Source: Bacteroidota bacterium (GTDB lineage Bacteria > Bacteroidota > Bacteroidia > B-17B0 > Aurantibacillaceae). Taken from it: DNA of 64,000 nucleotides. Shown here piece after piece: positions 1 to 8,576 of this stretch (its first letter is position 1; the number at the start of each line of letters is the position of its first letter). The DNA is taken from positions 62,001-126,000 of the forward strand of contig JADJSH010000019.1 in assembly GCA_016711805.1 (NCBI GenBank), in the 5' to 3' direction. The position numbers and the translations under genes were made by a program. The notes below the pieces were generated by a model. It saw only the letters and a program-made list of their open reading frames with translations, had not been told where the DNA came from and did not search any database.

Positions 1-1
1 T

Positions 2-490
2 TTACATGCCGAACTAACCGTATTTGAAAAAGATGTACCTAAATTAAAAATAGGGCAAAAGGTACGATTTACATTAGCTAACGAAACAGTTGAAAGAATT
101 GCTACTGTTTATTTAATTGGTAGAGAGATTGGCGAAGATAGAACCGTTCGTATTCATTGTCATTTAGATAAAGAAGATGGCGAATTATTACCAGGTATGT
201 ATTTAAAAGCTTATGTAGAGGCAGGAACACAAAGTTTAACAGCTATTCCTAACGATGCTATTGTTGTGTTTGAAGGCGCTAATTATGTTTTTGTAACTAT
301 TCCATCAGACGAAAAAGGAACACAGCATTTTAAAATGATACAAATTACAAAAGGCGTAAGTGAATTAGGTTACACCGAAATACAATTACCCAAAGATATA
401 AATACAGAAAGTTCTATTGTAATAAATGGCGCTTTTGATATTTTAGCAAAAATGAAAAATAGTGAAGAAGAAGGCGGACATTCTCATTAA
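2..490 (+). CDS. Efflux RND transporter periplasmic adaptor subunit, C-terminal part
   Basis: The reading frame is open from the left edge of the window, so only the last 163 residues are seen. The segment has the beta-barrel and membrane-proximal pattern of CusB/CzcB-type adaptors: a 'G-Q-K-V' turn, then 'LPGMYLKAYVE' and 'AIPNDAIV', which match the family's usual 'L(R)PGMYVRV' and 'VPxxAV' strands. It ends in a His-containing tail (GGHSH), common in metal-efflux adaptors. The protein would sit in the periplasm, linking an inner-membrane RND pump to an outer-membrane channel. The metal P-type ATPase downstream supports a role in heavy-metal efflux. The substrate is inferred from that context. 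The start and signal peptide lie outside the window. Confidence 0.85.
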   Translation, partial: LHAELTVFEKDVPKLKIGQKVRFTLANETVERIATVYLIGREIGEDRTVRIHCHLDKEDGELLPGMYLKAYVEAGTQSLTAIPNDAIVVFEGANYVFVTIPSDEKGTQHFKMIQITKGVSELGYTEIQLPKDINTESSIVINGAFDILAKMKNSEEEGGHSH

Positions 491-503
491 ATAAAATAAT
501 AAT

Positions 504-568
504 GGGCGGAGGCTTGGGTTCTTTTTCCTTAAACAAAGGGATTTTTTCATAACCAAGTTCTCTCGCCC
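504..568. other. Imperfect hairpin between adaptor and P-type ATPase genes
   Basis: GGGCG and CTTGG-TT on the left (504-520) pair with AACCAAG and CGCCC on the right (551-568), around a loop of about 30 bases. It lies in the 96-base gap between the efflux adaptor and the ATPase gene. It could be a processing or attenuation hairpin, or a small dispersed repeat. There is no run of T after the stem, so it is not a typical intrinsic terminator. Confidence 0.4.
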
Positions 569-586
569 GCCAAATTAAAATATATT

Positions 587-2584
587 ATGATAAACAAAGA
601 CCCCAACCACAAACACTCTTATGATGCAACAGGTAAAATGACTTGTTGCTCCTTAGAAGAAAAAATAAATGATAAAACAGAACATTCACACGATGATGGA
701 CATAACCATTTACACGAAAGTGAATCAGTTTGGAAAGAATATGCGCCAGCATTAATTAGTTTTGTACTATTAATGACAGGACTTGTATTTGATTATTATA
801 TTAAACCTACATTCTTTCAAAATTACATTCGTTTGGTTTGGTATATCGCAGCCTATATTCCTGTTGGTATTCCTGTTATAAAAGATGCTGTAAAATCAAT
901 TTCAAAAGGAGCTTTTTTTTCCGAATTTTTCTTAATGTCAATTGCAACTTTGGGTGCATTTTTTATTGGAGAATATTCAGAAGGTGTTGCTGTAATGTTA
1001 TTTTATGCCGTTGGCGAATTGTTTCAAACAGCAGCTGTTAATCGGGCGAAAAAAAGTATCAAAGCTTTATTAGACATTCGCCCCGATACTGTTTCGGTAA
1101 TGCGTAACGGTGCATTAAAAGTTGTTTCTCCTATCGATGTAAAAATCGGAGAATTTATACAAGTAAAAGCAGGAGAAAAAGTAGCATTAGATGGAGAATT
1201 AATTTCAGAATCAGCGTCCTTTAATACAGCAGCCTTAACAGGCGAAAGCAAACCCGATACTAAAAAAGAAGGAGAAAAAGTATTAGCAGGAATGATTAAC
1301 CTTGCTACCGTTTCGGATATTAAAGTAACAGCTTTATTTAAAGATAGTAAATTATCTAAGATTTTAGAAATGGTGCAAGATGCTACTGCACGTAAATCTC
1401 CAACACAATTATTTATATCAAAATTTGCTAGTGTTTATACGCCAATTGTTGTGTTTTTAGCACTAGCAATTTGCCTATTGCCGTATCTTTTTGTGTCTAA
1501 TTATGTATTTAACGATTGGTTATACAGGGCATTAGTATTTTTAGTAATCTCTTGCCCTTGTGCTTTGGTTATATCAATCCCATTAGGATATTTTGGAGGA
1601 ATTGGTTTAGCATCTAAAAATGGTATTTTATTTAAAGGCTCTAATTATTTAGATGTGATGACAAAAATAGATACGGTTGTAATGGATAAAACAGGTACAT
1701 TAACTAAAGGCGTCTTTAAAGTTCAAGAAATTAAATCGGTTGATATTGACGAAAAAGAATTGCTAAAATTAACAGCTGCCATCGAAAGTAAATCAACACA
1801 TCCAATTGCATTAGCCGTTGTTCTTCACGCAGGTGATGTTATAAAAAATGTTAGCATTAATAATATTGAAGAAATTTCGGGACATGGTTTAAAAGGCACA
1901 ATTGATGGTAAAGAAGTTTTAGCAGGAAATTTAAAACTCTTAAAGAAATTTAATATTGAGTATGATAAAACTATTGAAACCATAATTGAAACCATTGTTG
2001 TAGTTGCCATAAATAATAAATACGCAGGTTACATAACTATTGCCGATGAAATAAAAGAAGATGCTTTACAGGCTATTAAAGATATGCATAGCCTAAACAT
2101 TAAAACAGTAATGCTTTCGGGTGATAAGCAAACAGTTGTAGATAAAGTGGCAAAAACATTGGGTATTGATAATGCCTATGGCGATTTATTACCCGAAAAT
2201 AAAGTAGAAAAAGTACAGGCTCTTAAAAACGAAAACCGAACTCTTGCATTTGTGGGCGATGGCGTAAACGATGCGCCTGTGGTAGCCTTAGCCGATGCAG
2301 GAATAGCCATGGGTGGTTTAGGTAGTGATGCTACAATTGAAACAGCAGATATTGTTATTCAAAACGACCAACCTTCAAAAATCGTAACTGCCATAAAAAT
2401 TGGAAAAATTACTAAGAAAATTGTTTGGCAAAATATTATCTTAGCAATGGGCGTAAAAGTAATTGTTTTAATTATTGGTGCAATTGGTATTGCTACACTC
2501 TGGGAAGCCGTTTTTGCAGATGTAGGAGTGGCATTATTAGCTATATTAAACGCAGTTAGAATACAAAACAATAAATTAAATTAA
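587..2584 (+). CDS. Heavy-metal-translocating P1B-type ATPase (Zn/Cd/Pb class)
   Basis: This 665-residue inner-membrane pump uses ATP to export soft divalent metals. Motifs in order: a His-rich N-terminus (about residues 28-45) in place of the usual HMA domain; TGES (about 218); the CPC metal site in the membrane (SCPCALV, about 320); the phosphorylated DKTGTLT (about 366); the P1B-specific HP pair (STHPIA, about 404); and GDGVNDAP (about 557). An Asp in the last membrane segment (FADVGVALLAI) matches the Asp that defines Zn/Cd/Pb ATPases such as ZntA. The metal class is therefore read from sequence, while the exact metal is inferred. It lies between the efflux adaptor and a secreted HMA protein, probably as one metal-resistance unit. 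Confidence 0.95.
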   Translation: MINKDPNHKHSYDATGKMTCCSLEEKINDKTEHSHDDGHNHLHESESVWKEYAPALISFVLLMTGLVFDYYIKPTFFQNYIRLVWYIAAYIPVGIPVIKDAVKSISKGAFFSEFFLMSIATLGAFFIGEYSEGVAVMLFYAVGELFQTAAVNRAKKSIKALLDIRPDTVSVMRNGALKVVSPIDVKIGEFIQVKAGEKVALDGELISESASFNTAALTGESKPDTKKEGEKVLAGMINLATVSDIKVTALFKDSKLSKILEMVQDATARKSPTQLFISKFASVYTPIVVFLALAICLLPYLFVSNYVFNDWLYRALVFLVISCPCALVISIPLGYFGGIGLASKNGILFKGSNYLDVMTKIDTVVMDKTGTLTKGVFKVQEIKSVDIDEKELLKLTAAIESKSTHPIALAVVLHAGDVIKNVSINNIEEISGHGLKGTIDGKEVLAGNLKLLKKFNIEYDKTIETIIETIVVVAINNKYAGYITIADEIKEDALQAIKDMHSLNIKTVMLSGDKQTVVDKVAKTLGIDNAYGDLLPENKVEKVQALKNENRTLAFVGDGVNDAPVVALADAGIAMGGLGSDATIETADIVIQNDQPSKIVTAIKIGKITKKIVWQNIILAMGVKVIVLIIGAIGIATLWEAVFADVGVALLAILNAVRIQNNKLN

Positions 2585-2603
2585 TGACAAATAATAAAAA
2601 ACT

Positions 2604-2972
2604 ATGAAAACAATAACAAAATCAAACATTACAAAAATCTCAATTATCTTTTTACTATTTTTTTCAGCATCAATCTTTGCTCAAAAAAAAGATAATATTA
2701 AAACAGCTGTTATTAAAACTGTAATTCATTGCGACCATTGTAAACAATGCGAAACCTGTGGCGATAAGTTTAATAAAGATTTATATAACGAAGATGGAAT
2801 TAAAAGAGTAGATGTAGATGCAAAAGCCATGACAATTACTGTAGTTTACGATTCAAGAAAAACAGATTTAGATAAAATTAAAGTATTGATTTCTAAACTT
2901 GGCTACGATGCAGATGATGTAAAAGCATCGCCCGAGGGAATTGCAAAACTAGACGGTTGTTGTAAAAAATAA
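2604..2972 (+). CDS. Secreted heavy-metal-associated (HMA) domain protein
   Basis: A 122-residue protein with an N-terminal signal peptide (hydrophobic IIFLLFFSASIFAQ, cleavage after about residue 26) and one ferredoxin-fold HMA domain. The metal site reads VIHCDHCKQCETC, so CxxC is extended by further Cys residues. A C-terminal CC pair may also bind metal. It follows the P-type ATPase by 19 bases and is probably co-transcribed with it. Since the ATPase has no HMA domain of its own, this separate periplasmic protein may bind or buffer the same metal. That role is inferred from gene order. Confidence 0.85.
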   Translation: MKTITKSNITKISIIFLLFFSASIFAQKKDNIKTAVIKTVIHCDHCKQCETCGDKFNKDLYNEDGIKRVDVDAKAMTITVVYDSRKTDLDKIKVLISKLGYDADDVKASPEGIAKLDGCCKK

Positions 2973-3012
2973 AAATTAAAGCAAAGTTTGCACAATTATA
3001 CTTTCAGCAGCT

Positions 3013-3631
3013 TTAGGGCTGATGCCTACCTCTTTTCTGACAAATTAAAATAATAGAATTGTCAAACTCTTCTATGATTTTGATACTTATTGATGCGCCA
3101 ATAACCAATTGATGCTTTTCTAAGTATTTTAAAAATGCTGTTGAGTGGTCGGTAACTCCCATTATTTTATAACTATTCTTTAGCTTTGCTTCGGATAGTT
3201 TAATGAAATTACTTTTTTGAATCTTTCCTTTTTCGTCTGGTATTGGGTCGCCGTGTGGGTCAAAACTTGGGTTTCCAAACTTCTCTGATAATTTTTTAAT
3301 GAGTTTATCATTTTGGATATGTTCGAGTTCTTCAGCTATTTCATGCACCTCGTCCCAACCAAACCCTAGTTCGTTAGCAAGATAAGTTTCCCAAATACGA
3401 TGCCTTCTTACAATATCTAAAGCCGTTTTTGAACCTAAAGATGTTAATCGTGTACCGTATGATTTTTCGTAAATTACAAACTTTAAATCGTGAAGCTTCT
3501 TAACCTTCTGTAACTGTTGCAGGTATTACGTTTAACTTATCTGCTAATTGCTTATTATTTACAATAGTTCCGTTACCTCCCGAAAGATGATAAATAGTTT
3601 TTAAATAGTTTTCTATAGTTTCCGACTGCAT
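3013..3631 (-). pseudogene. DtxR/MntR-family metal-dependent repressor, frameshifted
   Basis: The minus strand encodes a DtxR-type regulator in two frames. The N-terminal winged helix (MQSETIENYLKTIYHLSG..., start at 3631) runs to about 3507 and stops. A second frame continues with KKLHDLKFVIYEK and runs to 3013 through the dimerisation and metal-binding region and an SH3-like end. Restoring two bases near 3502-3509 rejoins the usual 'ATVTEMVKKL'. The metal ligand that is Cys102 in DtxR aligns with Glu here (AEELEHI), as in MntR, so manganese sensing is more likely than iron. It is divergent from the di-haem cytochrome gene, with a palindrome between them. The break may be a sequencing error. 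Confidence 0.8.
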
Positions 3632-3640
3632 AAATAATAA

Positions 3641-3656
3641 TTTTGGTCTGCCAAAA
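3641..3656. promoter_or_regulatory. Candidate MntR/DtxR operator palindrome
   Basis: TTTTGG and CCAAAA form a perfect six-base inverted repeat around TCTG. It lies 9 bases before the repressor start (3631, minus strand) and 54 bases before the cytochrome gene (3711, plus strand). A metal repressor bound here could control itself and the divergent operon. The symmetry is seen directly. Its use as an operator is inferred. Confidence 0.45.
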
Positions 3657-3710
3657 ATAATAATTATAAGTTAATAAAGTGTAATCATATTTGTCATAAA
3701 TTAATAAGTA

Positions 3711-4901
3711 ATGAAAAAAAGAGTAATAGCATTAGGGTTCTTAATTCTTATTGTAATAAGTTGCAGAAAAATAATGCCTAAAAGTCCAAAAGAAGATGAG
3801 CTATTAGATGGCCCAATTGAAGGGCTTACAACACAAGAAACAGGACAATTTTTAAAAGGAGATGTTGCATTTAATGATGATGTATTTACACCTCAAAATG
3901 GTTTAGGACCTTTATTTGTTGCTACATCTTGTGGCAGTTGCCACGCAGGAGATGGGAAAGGGCACCCATTTACTACCTTAACTCGTTTCGGACAAATAGA
4001 TAGCACAGGAAATCAATACTTTAACTTGGGTGCACCTCAATTACAAAATCATGCCATACCAGGTTATCAACCAGAAACATTACCTAGTGGTGTGGGTTTT
4101 TCAAAAATATTACCACCTGCTAATACAGGATTAGGCTTTTTAGATGCTGTTACCGATGCTGATATTTTAGCTATGTCAGACCCTAATGATATAGATGGAG
4201 ACGGTATTTCTGGCATTCCTAATTGGGTGTTTGCACCATCATATTGTCAAGATAGACCTAATACTATAAAACAAGGCGGCAAATACATAGCTCGATTTGG
4301 AAAAAAAGGCGCAGCTTACGATTTATTACAGCAAACTGCCAATGCCTATAATCAAGATATGGGAGTAAATTCAACATTTGAACCTTATGATACATATTCT
4401 AAACTTGAAGTTGATCCCGAAGTAAGCAATACAACTGTACATGATGTTGTATTTTACTTAAAAACACTAAAAGCACCAATACAACGTAATCAAAACGATG
4501 CAGAGGTACAAAGTGGCAAACAAACATTCATTGCATTAGGTTGCGAAAAATGTCATAAATCTCAATTAACAACAGGAACTTCAAATATTTCTGCTTTATC
4601 AAACAAAACATTTTACCCATATACCGATTTGTTATTACATAATATGGGAAGTATTTTAGATGATAATTATACAGAGGGTTCGGCAAAAACGTATGAGTGG
4701 AAAACACCGCCATTATGGGGCTTGGGCTTAGCTAAAAATTCGCAGGGAGGTAGTTATTTTTTAATGCATGATGGAAGAGCAACGTCAATTGAAGCTGCAA
4801 TATTATTACACGGTGGCGAAGCACAACAAAGTAATAATAACTATCAAAACTTATCTGAAAGCGATAAACAAAACTTAATTAAATTTTTAGAAAGTCTTTA
4901 A
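3711..4901 (+). CDS. Di-haem oxidoreductase (DUF1111-type) c-type cytochrome lipoprotein
   Basis: A 396-residue exported lipoprotein: a short N-terminus ends in the lipobox VISC (Cys at about 18). Two CxxCH haem-binding motifs are present, CGSCH at about residue 73 and CEKCH at about 277. The spacing and overall length fit the di-haem 'thiol oxidoreductase-like' family, related to MauG and di-haem peroxidases. A calcium-like acidic stretch (DPNDIDGDGISG) lies between them. The Rieske gene starts 1 base after the stop. In Bacteroidota such genes often occur in iron-related operons with Rieske and porin-like genes. The substrate is unknown. Confidence 0.85.
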   Translation: MKKRVIALGFLILIVISCRKIMPKSPKEDELLDGPIEGLTTQETGQFLKGDVAFNDDVFTPQNGLGPLFVATSCGSCHAGDGKGHPFTTLTRFGQIDSTGNQYFNLGAPQLQNHAIPGYQPETLPSGVGFSKILPPANTGLGFLDAVTDADILAMSDPNDIDGDGISGIPNWVFAPSYCQDRPNTIKQGGKYIARFGKKGAAYDLLQQTANAYNQDMGVNSTFEPYDTYSKLEVDPEVSNTTVHDVVFYLKTLKAPIQRNQNDAEVQSGKQTFIALGCEKCHKSQLTTGTSNISALSNKTFYPYTDLLLHNMGSILDDNYTEGSAKTYEWKTPPLWGLGLAKNSQGGSYFLMHDGRATSIEAAILLHGGEAQQSNNNYQNLSESDKQNLIKFLESL

Positions 4902-4902
4902 A

Positions 4903-5343
4903 ATGAACAGAAGAAAATTTATTAAATCAACCTGTTTAACTTGTGCTACTAGCGTGGGCGCACTGTGGTTGCTACAAGCTTGTAAATCAACAAAACACGT
5001 TACTAACTTTCAATACAATCAAAATAAAATAACCATTCAAAAATCTGAATTTGTAACTATAAAAAATGATAAGACAATACAACGCAAATTTATCATCGTT
5101 AAACCTGAAAATCTTCCGTTTCCTATTGCTATCTATAAATTAAATGATAACGATTACAAAGCTTCGCTTTTACAATGTTCGCATCAAGGCTGTGAACTAT
5201 CTCCTTACGAAACAACAATGGTTTGCCCATGCCACGGAGCAGAATTTAATGCAAAAGGAGAAGTAACACAGGGTCCTGCTGAAACAGGATTAAAAACGTT
5301 TACAACAACCTACGATAACGATAATATTTACATTCAATTATAA
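4903..5343 (+). CDS. Rieske [2Fe-2S] domain protein
   Basis: A 146-residue protein with a twin-arginine-like start (MNRRKFIKS) and a possible lipobox (LLQAC), so it is probably exported already folded. The two cluster-binding boxes are CSHQGC (Cys and His ligands, about residue 91) and CPCHGAEF (Cys and His ligands, about 107). These are the Rieske C-x-H and C-x-x-H pairs. It likely passes electrons to or from the preceding di-haem protein in the periplasm. The two are separated by 1 base, and the beta-barrel gene follows after 5 bases, so the three form an apparent operon. Confidence 0.9.
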   Translation: MNRRKFIKSTCLTCATSVGALWLLQACKSTKHVTNFQYNQNKITIQKSEFVTIKNDKTIQRKFIIVKPENLPFPIAIYKLNDNDYKASLLQCSHQGCELSPYETTMVCPCHGAEFNAKGEVTQGPAETGLKTFTTTYDNDNIYIQL

Positions 5344-5348
5344 TTAAG

Positions 5349-6574
5349 ATGCAATACAAACTATTTATACTTACTTTTTTAATTTACATTAATACAATTG
5401 TTGCTCAAAGAGATAGTACAAAAATTAAGCGTGTACCAATAGATACTATTAAACCACAGTTAAATATGGACGCAGTATATAACCGTCCTTTTTTGCAATA
5501 TGGAAAACACCAGTTGCATTAGGAGGTTATGTTGAGGCAAATACAAATTATGTTGTTACAGACGGAGTAACAGAAGGTTTTCGTTTCAAATGCGACGACT
5601 AACTTTGTTTGTTGCATCAACAATCAGTAAAAAAATAAAATTCCTTTCTGAAATTGAATTTGAAGACGGTACTAAAGAAATTAATATTGAGTTTGCTGCT
5701 TTAGATATAGAATTTCACCCATTATTTAATTTTAGAGGTGGTGTAATAATGAATCCTATTGGAGCATTTAATCAAAATCATGATGGCCCAAAATGGGAAT
5801 TTGTAGATAGACCAATTTCGGCAACTCAATTATTGCCTTCTACCTTTAGTAATGTTGGTTTCGGCTTATATGGTAAATTATATAAACCAAAAATTGTTTG
5901 GGCTTATGAATTGTATTTAACTAATGGATTTAATGATAATATTATAGGTAACTCTGAAAACAAAACCTTTATTCCTGCTACAAAAATTAGACCCAAACAG
6001 ATTTGAAGAAAGTTATAATGGCGAGCCATTAACAAGTGCAAAAACATCATTACGTTACAAACGTCTTGGAGAACTTGGATTATCATACATGGGTGGTGTG
6101 TATAATAAGTTTGAAGATGATGGATTAACATTAGATAAAAAACGGAGAGCAGATATTTTTGCAATTGACTTTAATACAACAATACCAAAGGCAAATACAG
6201 TAATCACAGCAGAGTGGGCTTGGACGTTTATTGATGTACCTGATACATACACGCAACAATACGGAAATAAACAACAAGGTGGTTTTATTGATATTGTACA
6301 GCCTATAATTAAGAAAAAAATGTTTGGTTTTGAAAAAGCAAGTTTTAATGTAGCATTAAGAGTTGAGTACGTTGATTGGAACATAGGAACATTTAATGAA
6401 ACAGGGCAAAATATTTCTGACGATGTGTTTTCAATTGTTCCTGCAATCAGTTTTAGAACATCGCAACAAACGGTATTGCGTTTAAATTACCGTTACCAAT
6501 GGCAAACAGATATTTTAGGAAATCCAGCTTCAAAAACAGCAGCTATTCAGTTTGGAATAAGTAGTTATTTTTAA
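5349..6574 (+). pseudogene. Outer-membrane beta-barrel (porin-like) protein, two frameshifts
   Basis: Three frames encode one protein of about 408 residues. It has a signal peptide (MQYKLFILTFLIYINTIVAQ), then alternating-residue strands typical of an outer-membrane barrel (for example 'FLSEIEFEDGT', 'LRLNYRYQWQTD'), and ends in a C-terminal Phe (ISSYF), the usual barrel ending. The first shift is at the A-run 5504-5507: one more A restores 'GKTPVALGGYVEAN'. The second is at the A-run 5982-5986: one fewer A restores 'TKLDPNRFEE'. Both look like homopolymer-length errors, so the living gene is probably intact. It is the third gene of the cytochrome/Rieske operon and may give access to the electron-transfer substrate. 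Confidence 0.7.
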
Positions 6575-6630
6575 TTGAAGTAGAAGTAATTAAACTATAT
6601 TATTAATTCAATAAATTTTATTTGGGCATT

Positions 6631-6648
6631 ACCCGCAAAAAAGCGGGT
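6631..6648. terminator. Hairpin downstream of the barrel gene
   Basis: ACCCGC, a loop of six A, then GCGGGT is a perfect stem 57 bases after the barrel gene stop. The surrounding 'GGGCATTACCC...GGGTCGGGC' resembles a non-coding repeat I recall from many Bacteroidota genomes. It may end the operon, but there is no long T-run. Confidence 0.4.
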
Positions 6649-6745
6649 CGGGCTTTATGCCTGTATCTTTTTTGCTTGGCAATTATGCAATCTCGAAATT
6701 TAAACAGCAAAAAAGGATACTGGCAACAATCCCTAATGCACGGTT

Positions 6746-6803
6746 AAGCTTAATGAAAATATACTTCCGCTCCGTAGGTGCTCAGTATATTTTTATTAAA
6801 CTT
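6746..6803. repeat. Long imperfect inverted repeat
   Basis: The arm AAGCTTAATGAAAATATAC (6746-6764) pairs with 6785-6803 at 17 of 19 positions around a 20-base G+C-rich loop. A perfect GTTTAAGC/GCTTAAAC hairpin with a GAA loop follows at 6827-6845. The function is unknown. Confidence 0.55.
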
Positions 6804-7130
6804 AGCCTTTATAAGTTGCGGCAAAAGTTTAAGCGAAGCTTAAACCCTTACCAGTTATGCACCTCTCATTCCATTCAGTCACGGTGCAGCCACGGCGTAT
6901 CGTTTTGTTTTTTATTATTGAATAATACTAACTAAAATAACCTACACACGATACTCTTTATACGGCTCGGTGCAGTTCCTCTGCAAAACCTCTGCAAACT
7001 GCCCCTGTGGTATTGCTGCCGTTTTTTCACATAGTTTTTGCACCCCCATTTAGCACATTGTCGTCGTTTCCGCCAACAACAAGCTAAGCCAAATACAAAA
7101 ACTATATAAAACCGTCAGAAGCTAAGTAAC

Positions 7131-7204
7131 ATAATGTGGGCTTATAGTTTTTTGCTCTATCCCTTGCAAGCATCAACCCTCAAAAAAGACTATAAGCACA
7201 TTAT
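7131..7204. repeat. Inverted repeat with 24-base arms
   Basis: The arms 7131-7154 and 7181-7204 are complementary apart from two 2-base bulges (shared blocks ATAATGTG, CTTATAG and TTTTTTG). They enclose 26 bases. This could be a transposon-end remnant or a structured RNA. Confidence 0.5.
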
Positions 7205-7464
7205 ATTAAATAGCCAATACCACACAGCACTCTCAAGGCAAGCAAACGCTTATGCAAGCATCCAACCCTTTTGCCTTAATAGTGCAGCCGTATAAAAATT
7301 CCAACCCAAAATTATTTTAGCATCAACTCTCAAAATGTTGAATATTATCATCAAAAACAATCCTTCTGAGTATAATACTCAACAAATAGCATTTAGTATT
7401 CCATCAAAATAAAAGAAAAGCAAGTTAAGTCTGCCCACCGTCAGGTTTCAAGGTCAAGCCCTAC

Positions 7465-7560
7465 GGGTTTTACAAAAACAATCTCCACACTTTAGCGGCA
7501 TAAGAAATGGAAGTAATTTTTGTTTTTGCCGCACAGGTAGTATTCTTTTTGTAAAAACCC
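7465..7560. repeat. Nested inverted repeats upstream of the DUF6943 gene
   Basis: The outer arms GGGTTTTACAAAAA (7465-7478) and its near-complement (7546-7560) enclose an inner GCGGCA (7495-7500) and TGCCGC (7527-7532) pair. Together they could fold about 96 bases into one structure 137 bases before the next gene. It may be a leader RNA or recombination site. Confidence 0.45.
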
Positions 7561-7696
7561 AACCCTAGGTGTTCAGCCTTTTCAATAAGCTTTCTTTTTT
7601 CATTTTTTTTCTGGGCTTTTAGTTCAGTTTTTTTGGTTTTTTCTTTGTTTTAAAATTAGGTTTTAGGTTCAATTAGCAAACAGGTTCAAGTCAAAA

Positions 7697-8110
7697 ATGA
7701 GAAAAGGGAAACAAACCCTTAAAAAAATAATCATGTTAAAATCAAAAATCAAAACACACACGCAAGGCAAAGTTTACAAGCAGCCGCATTTCTTTATTTT
7801 AAACAAAGGTTTAAACTCAGGTAAACCATTCAGGCATTATGTTGTTAATTCATTTGTTTTCTTGGCAGATGATAAAGATGAAAGGGATTTTTATTACTTC
7901 ATGCTCCTGGGTTTTTGGGAGCTTCGTTTGTTCCGTCCTTATCTCAAAGGCTCCGTTATTGAGTTTGTTCGCCTAGGGGATGTTGTTGATGTAATTGATG
8001 AAACATTTAATGCAATTAATACAAATGAATCGCAATCAAATCTTCATTTACAATTAAATTACTTAATGCAATTGCGTAAGGCATTATTTAGTAAGTATCT
8101 AAAAAAGTAA
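7697..8110 (+). CDS. DUF6943-like protein, typical of Bacteroidota mobile elements
   Basis: A 137-residue protein of unknown function. The segment 'PHFFILNKGLNSGKPF' followed by 'SFVFLADDKDERDFYYFML' matches what I recall of the DUF6943 family, which is found mostly in conjugative transposons and other accessory DNA of this phylum. A second Met at 7733 (MLKSKIKTHTQGKVYKQ) fits the usual family start better than 7697. There is no signal peptide or membrane segment. It stands alone behind the hairpin-rich region and ahead of the mercury genes, which suggests the area was acquired horizontally. The family call is from memory and has not been searched. Confidence 0.65.
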   Translation: MRKGKQTLKKIIMLKSKIKTHTQGKVYKQPHFFILNKGLNSGKPFRHYVVNSFVFLADDKDERDFYYFMLLGFWELRLFRPYLKGSVIEFVRLGDVVDVIDETFNAINTNESQSNLHLQLNYLMQLRKALFSKYLKK

Positions 8111-8143
8111 TTCATAAAAAATGTCGCTCATTCCATTTTTTTG

Positions 8144-8165
8144 TATTTAAGTATTTGCTTAAATA
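8144..8165. promoter_or_regulatory. Candidate ArsR/CadC operator
   Basis: TATTTAAG and CTTAAATA form a perfect eight-base inverted repeat with a six-base spacer, ending 42 bases before the preferred start of the regulator gene (8208). AT-rich imperfect palindromes of this size are typical of ArsR/SmtB-family operators. The site abuts the upstream ATG at 8166, which is a further reason to prefer 8208. Confidence 0.5.
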
Positions 8166-8207
8166 ATGAAATATCTATATGTTTGTAGCGTAAATAATAT
8201 TGATAAT

Positions 8208-8576
8208 ATGGAAAACAATACTTGTATTCGTGTTTTAGCCGACCCAATACAAATAAAGGAGTGTAAGCAAAAATTAAAAGATAATGAAAAATCATTACTT
8301 CAGTTATCAAATGTTCTTGCTCTTGCAGGGAATGATGTAAGGTTGAAAATTCTTTATTTGATGGGAGAGGAAAAAGAATTATGTCCTTGTGATATGAGTG
8401 ATATTCTTGTAATGACTATACCTGCCGTTTCACAGCATCTTCGGAAACTAAAAGATGGAAATATAATTGAAGCTCGTAAAGTTGGACAAACGATTTATTA
8501 TTCACTTAAATCGGAACATTTAAAAATTTTACGACCATTTTTCAAGTATGTAAATACTGCTAAAGAAACAGTATGA
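8208..8576 (+). CDS. ArsR/SmtB-family (CadC-like) metal-sensing repressor
   Basis: A 122-residue winged-helix repressor. Cys residues lie near the N-terminus (NNTC and KEC in 'ADPIQIKEC'). The recognition-helix region has the metal box ELCPCDMSDIL, which corresponds to ELCVCDL of ArsR/CadC. It is followed by 'IPAVSQHLRKLKDGNIIEARKVGQ' features of the DNA-binding wing. Metal binding releases the protein from its operator. I chose Met 8208 over 8166 because it follows a palindromic operator and begins with the family-like MENNTCIRV. The stop overlaps the start of the MerC gene (ATGA), so the two are translationally coupled and mercury is the likely inducer. Confidence 0.85.
   Translation: MENNTCIRVLADPIQIKECKQKLKDNEKSLLQLSNVLALAGNDVRLKILYLMGEEKELCPCDMSDILVMTIPAVSQHLRKLKDGNIIEARKVGQTIYYSLKSEHLKILRPFFKYVNTAKETV

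Larger units (their letters stand above)
6575..7696. other. 1.1 kb non-coding region rich in inverted repeats
   Basis: I find no convincing gene here. A 92-codon open frame (6657-6935) spans several hairpins and has no family character. The stretch holds at least five inverted repeats, listed separately, and a loosely repeated 'GCAAGCATCAACCCTC'-like segment near 7166, 7251 and 7320. Base composition is higher in G+C than the flanking genes around 6950-7100. It sits between the cytochrome operon and a DUF6943 gene and looks like the edge of an accessory or mobile segment. Confidence 0.6.

Noticed and set aside
6657..6935. 92-codon open frame in the hairpin region
   Set aside because: It spans two strong inverted repeats and lacks family or composition support; treated as non-coding.
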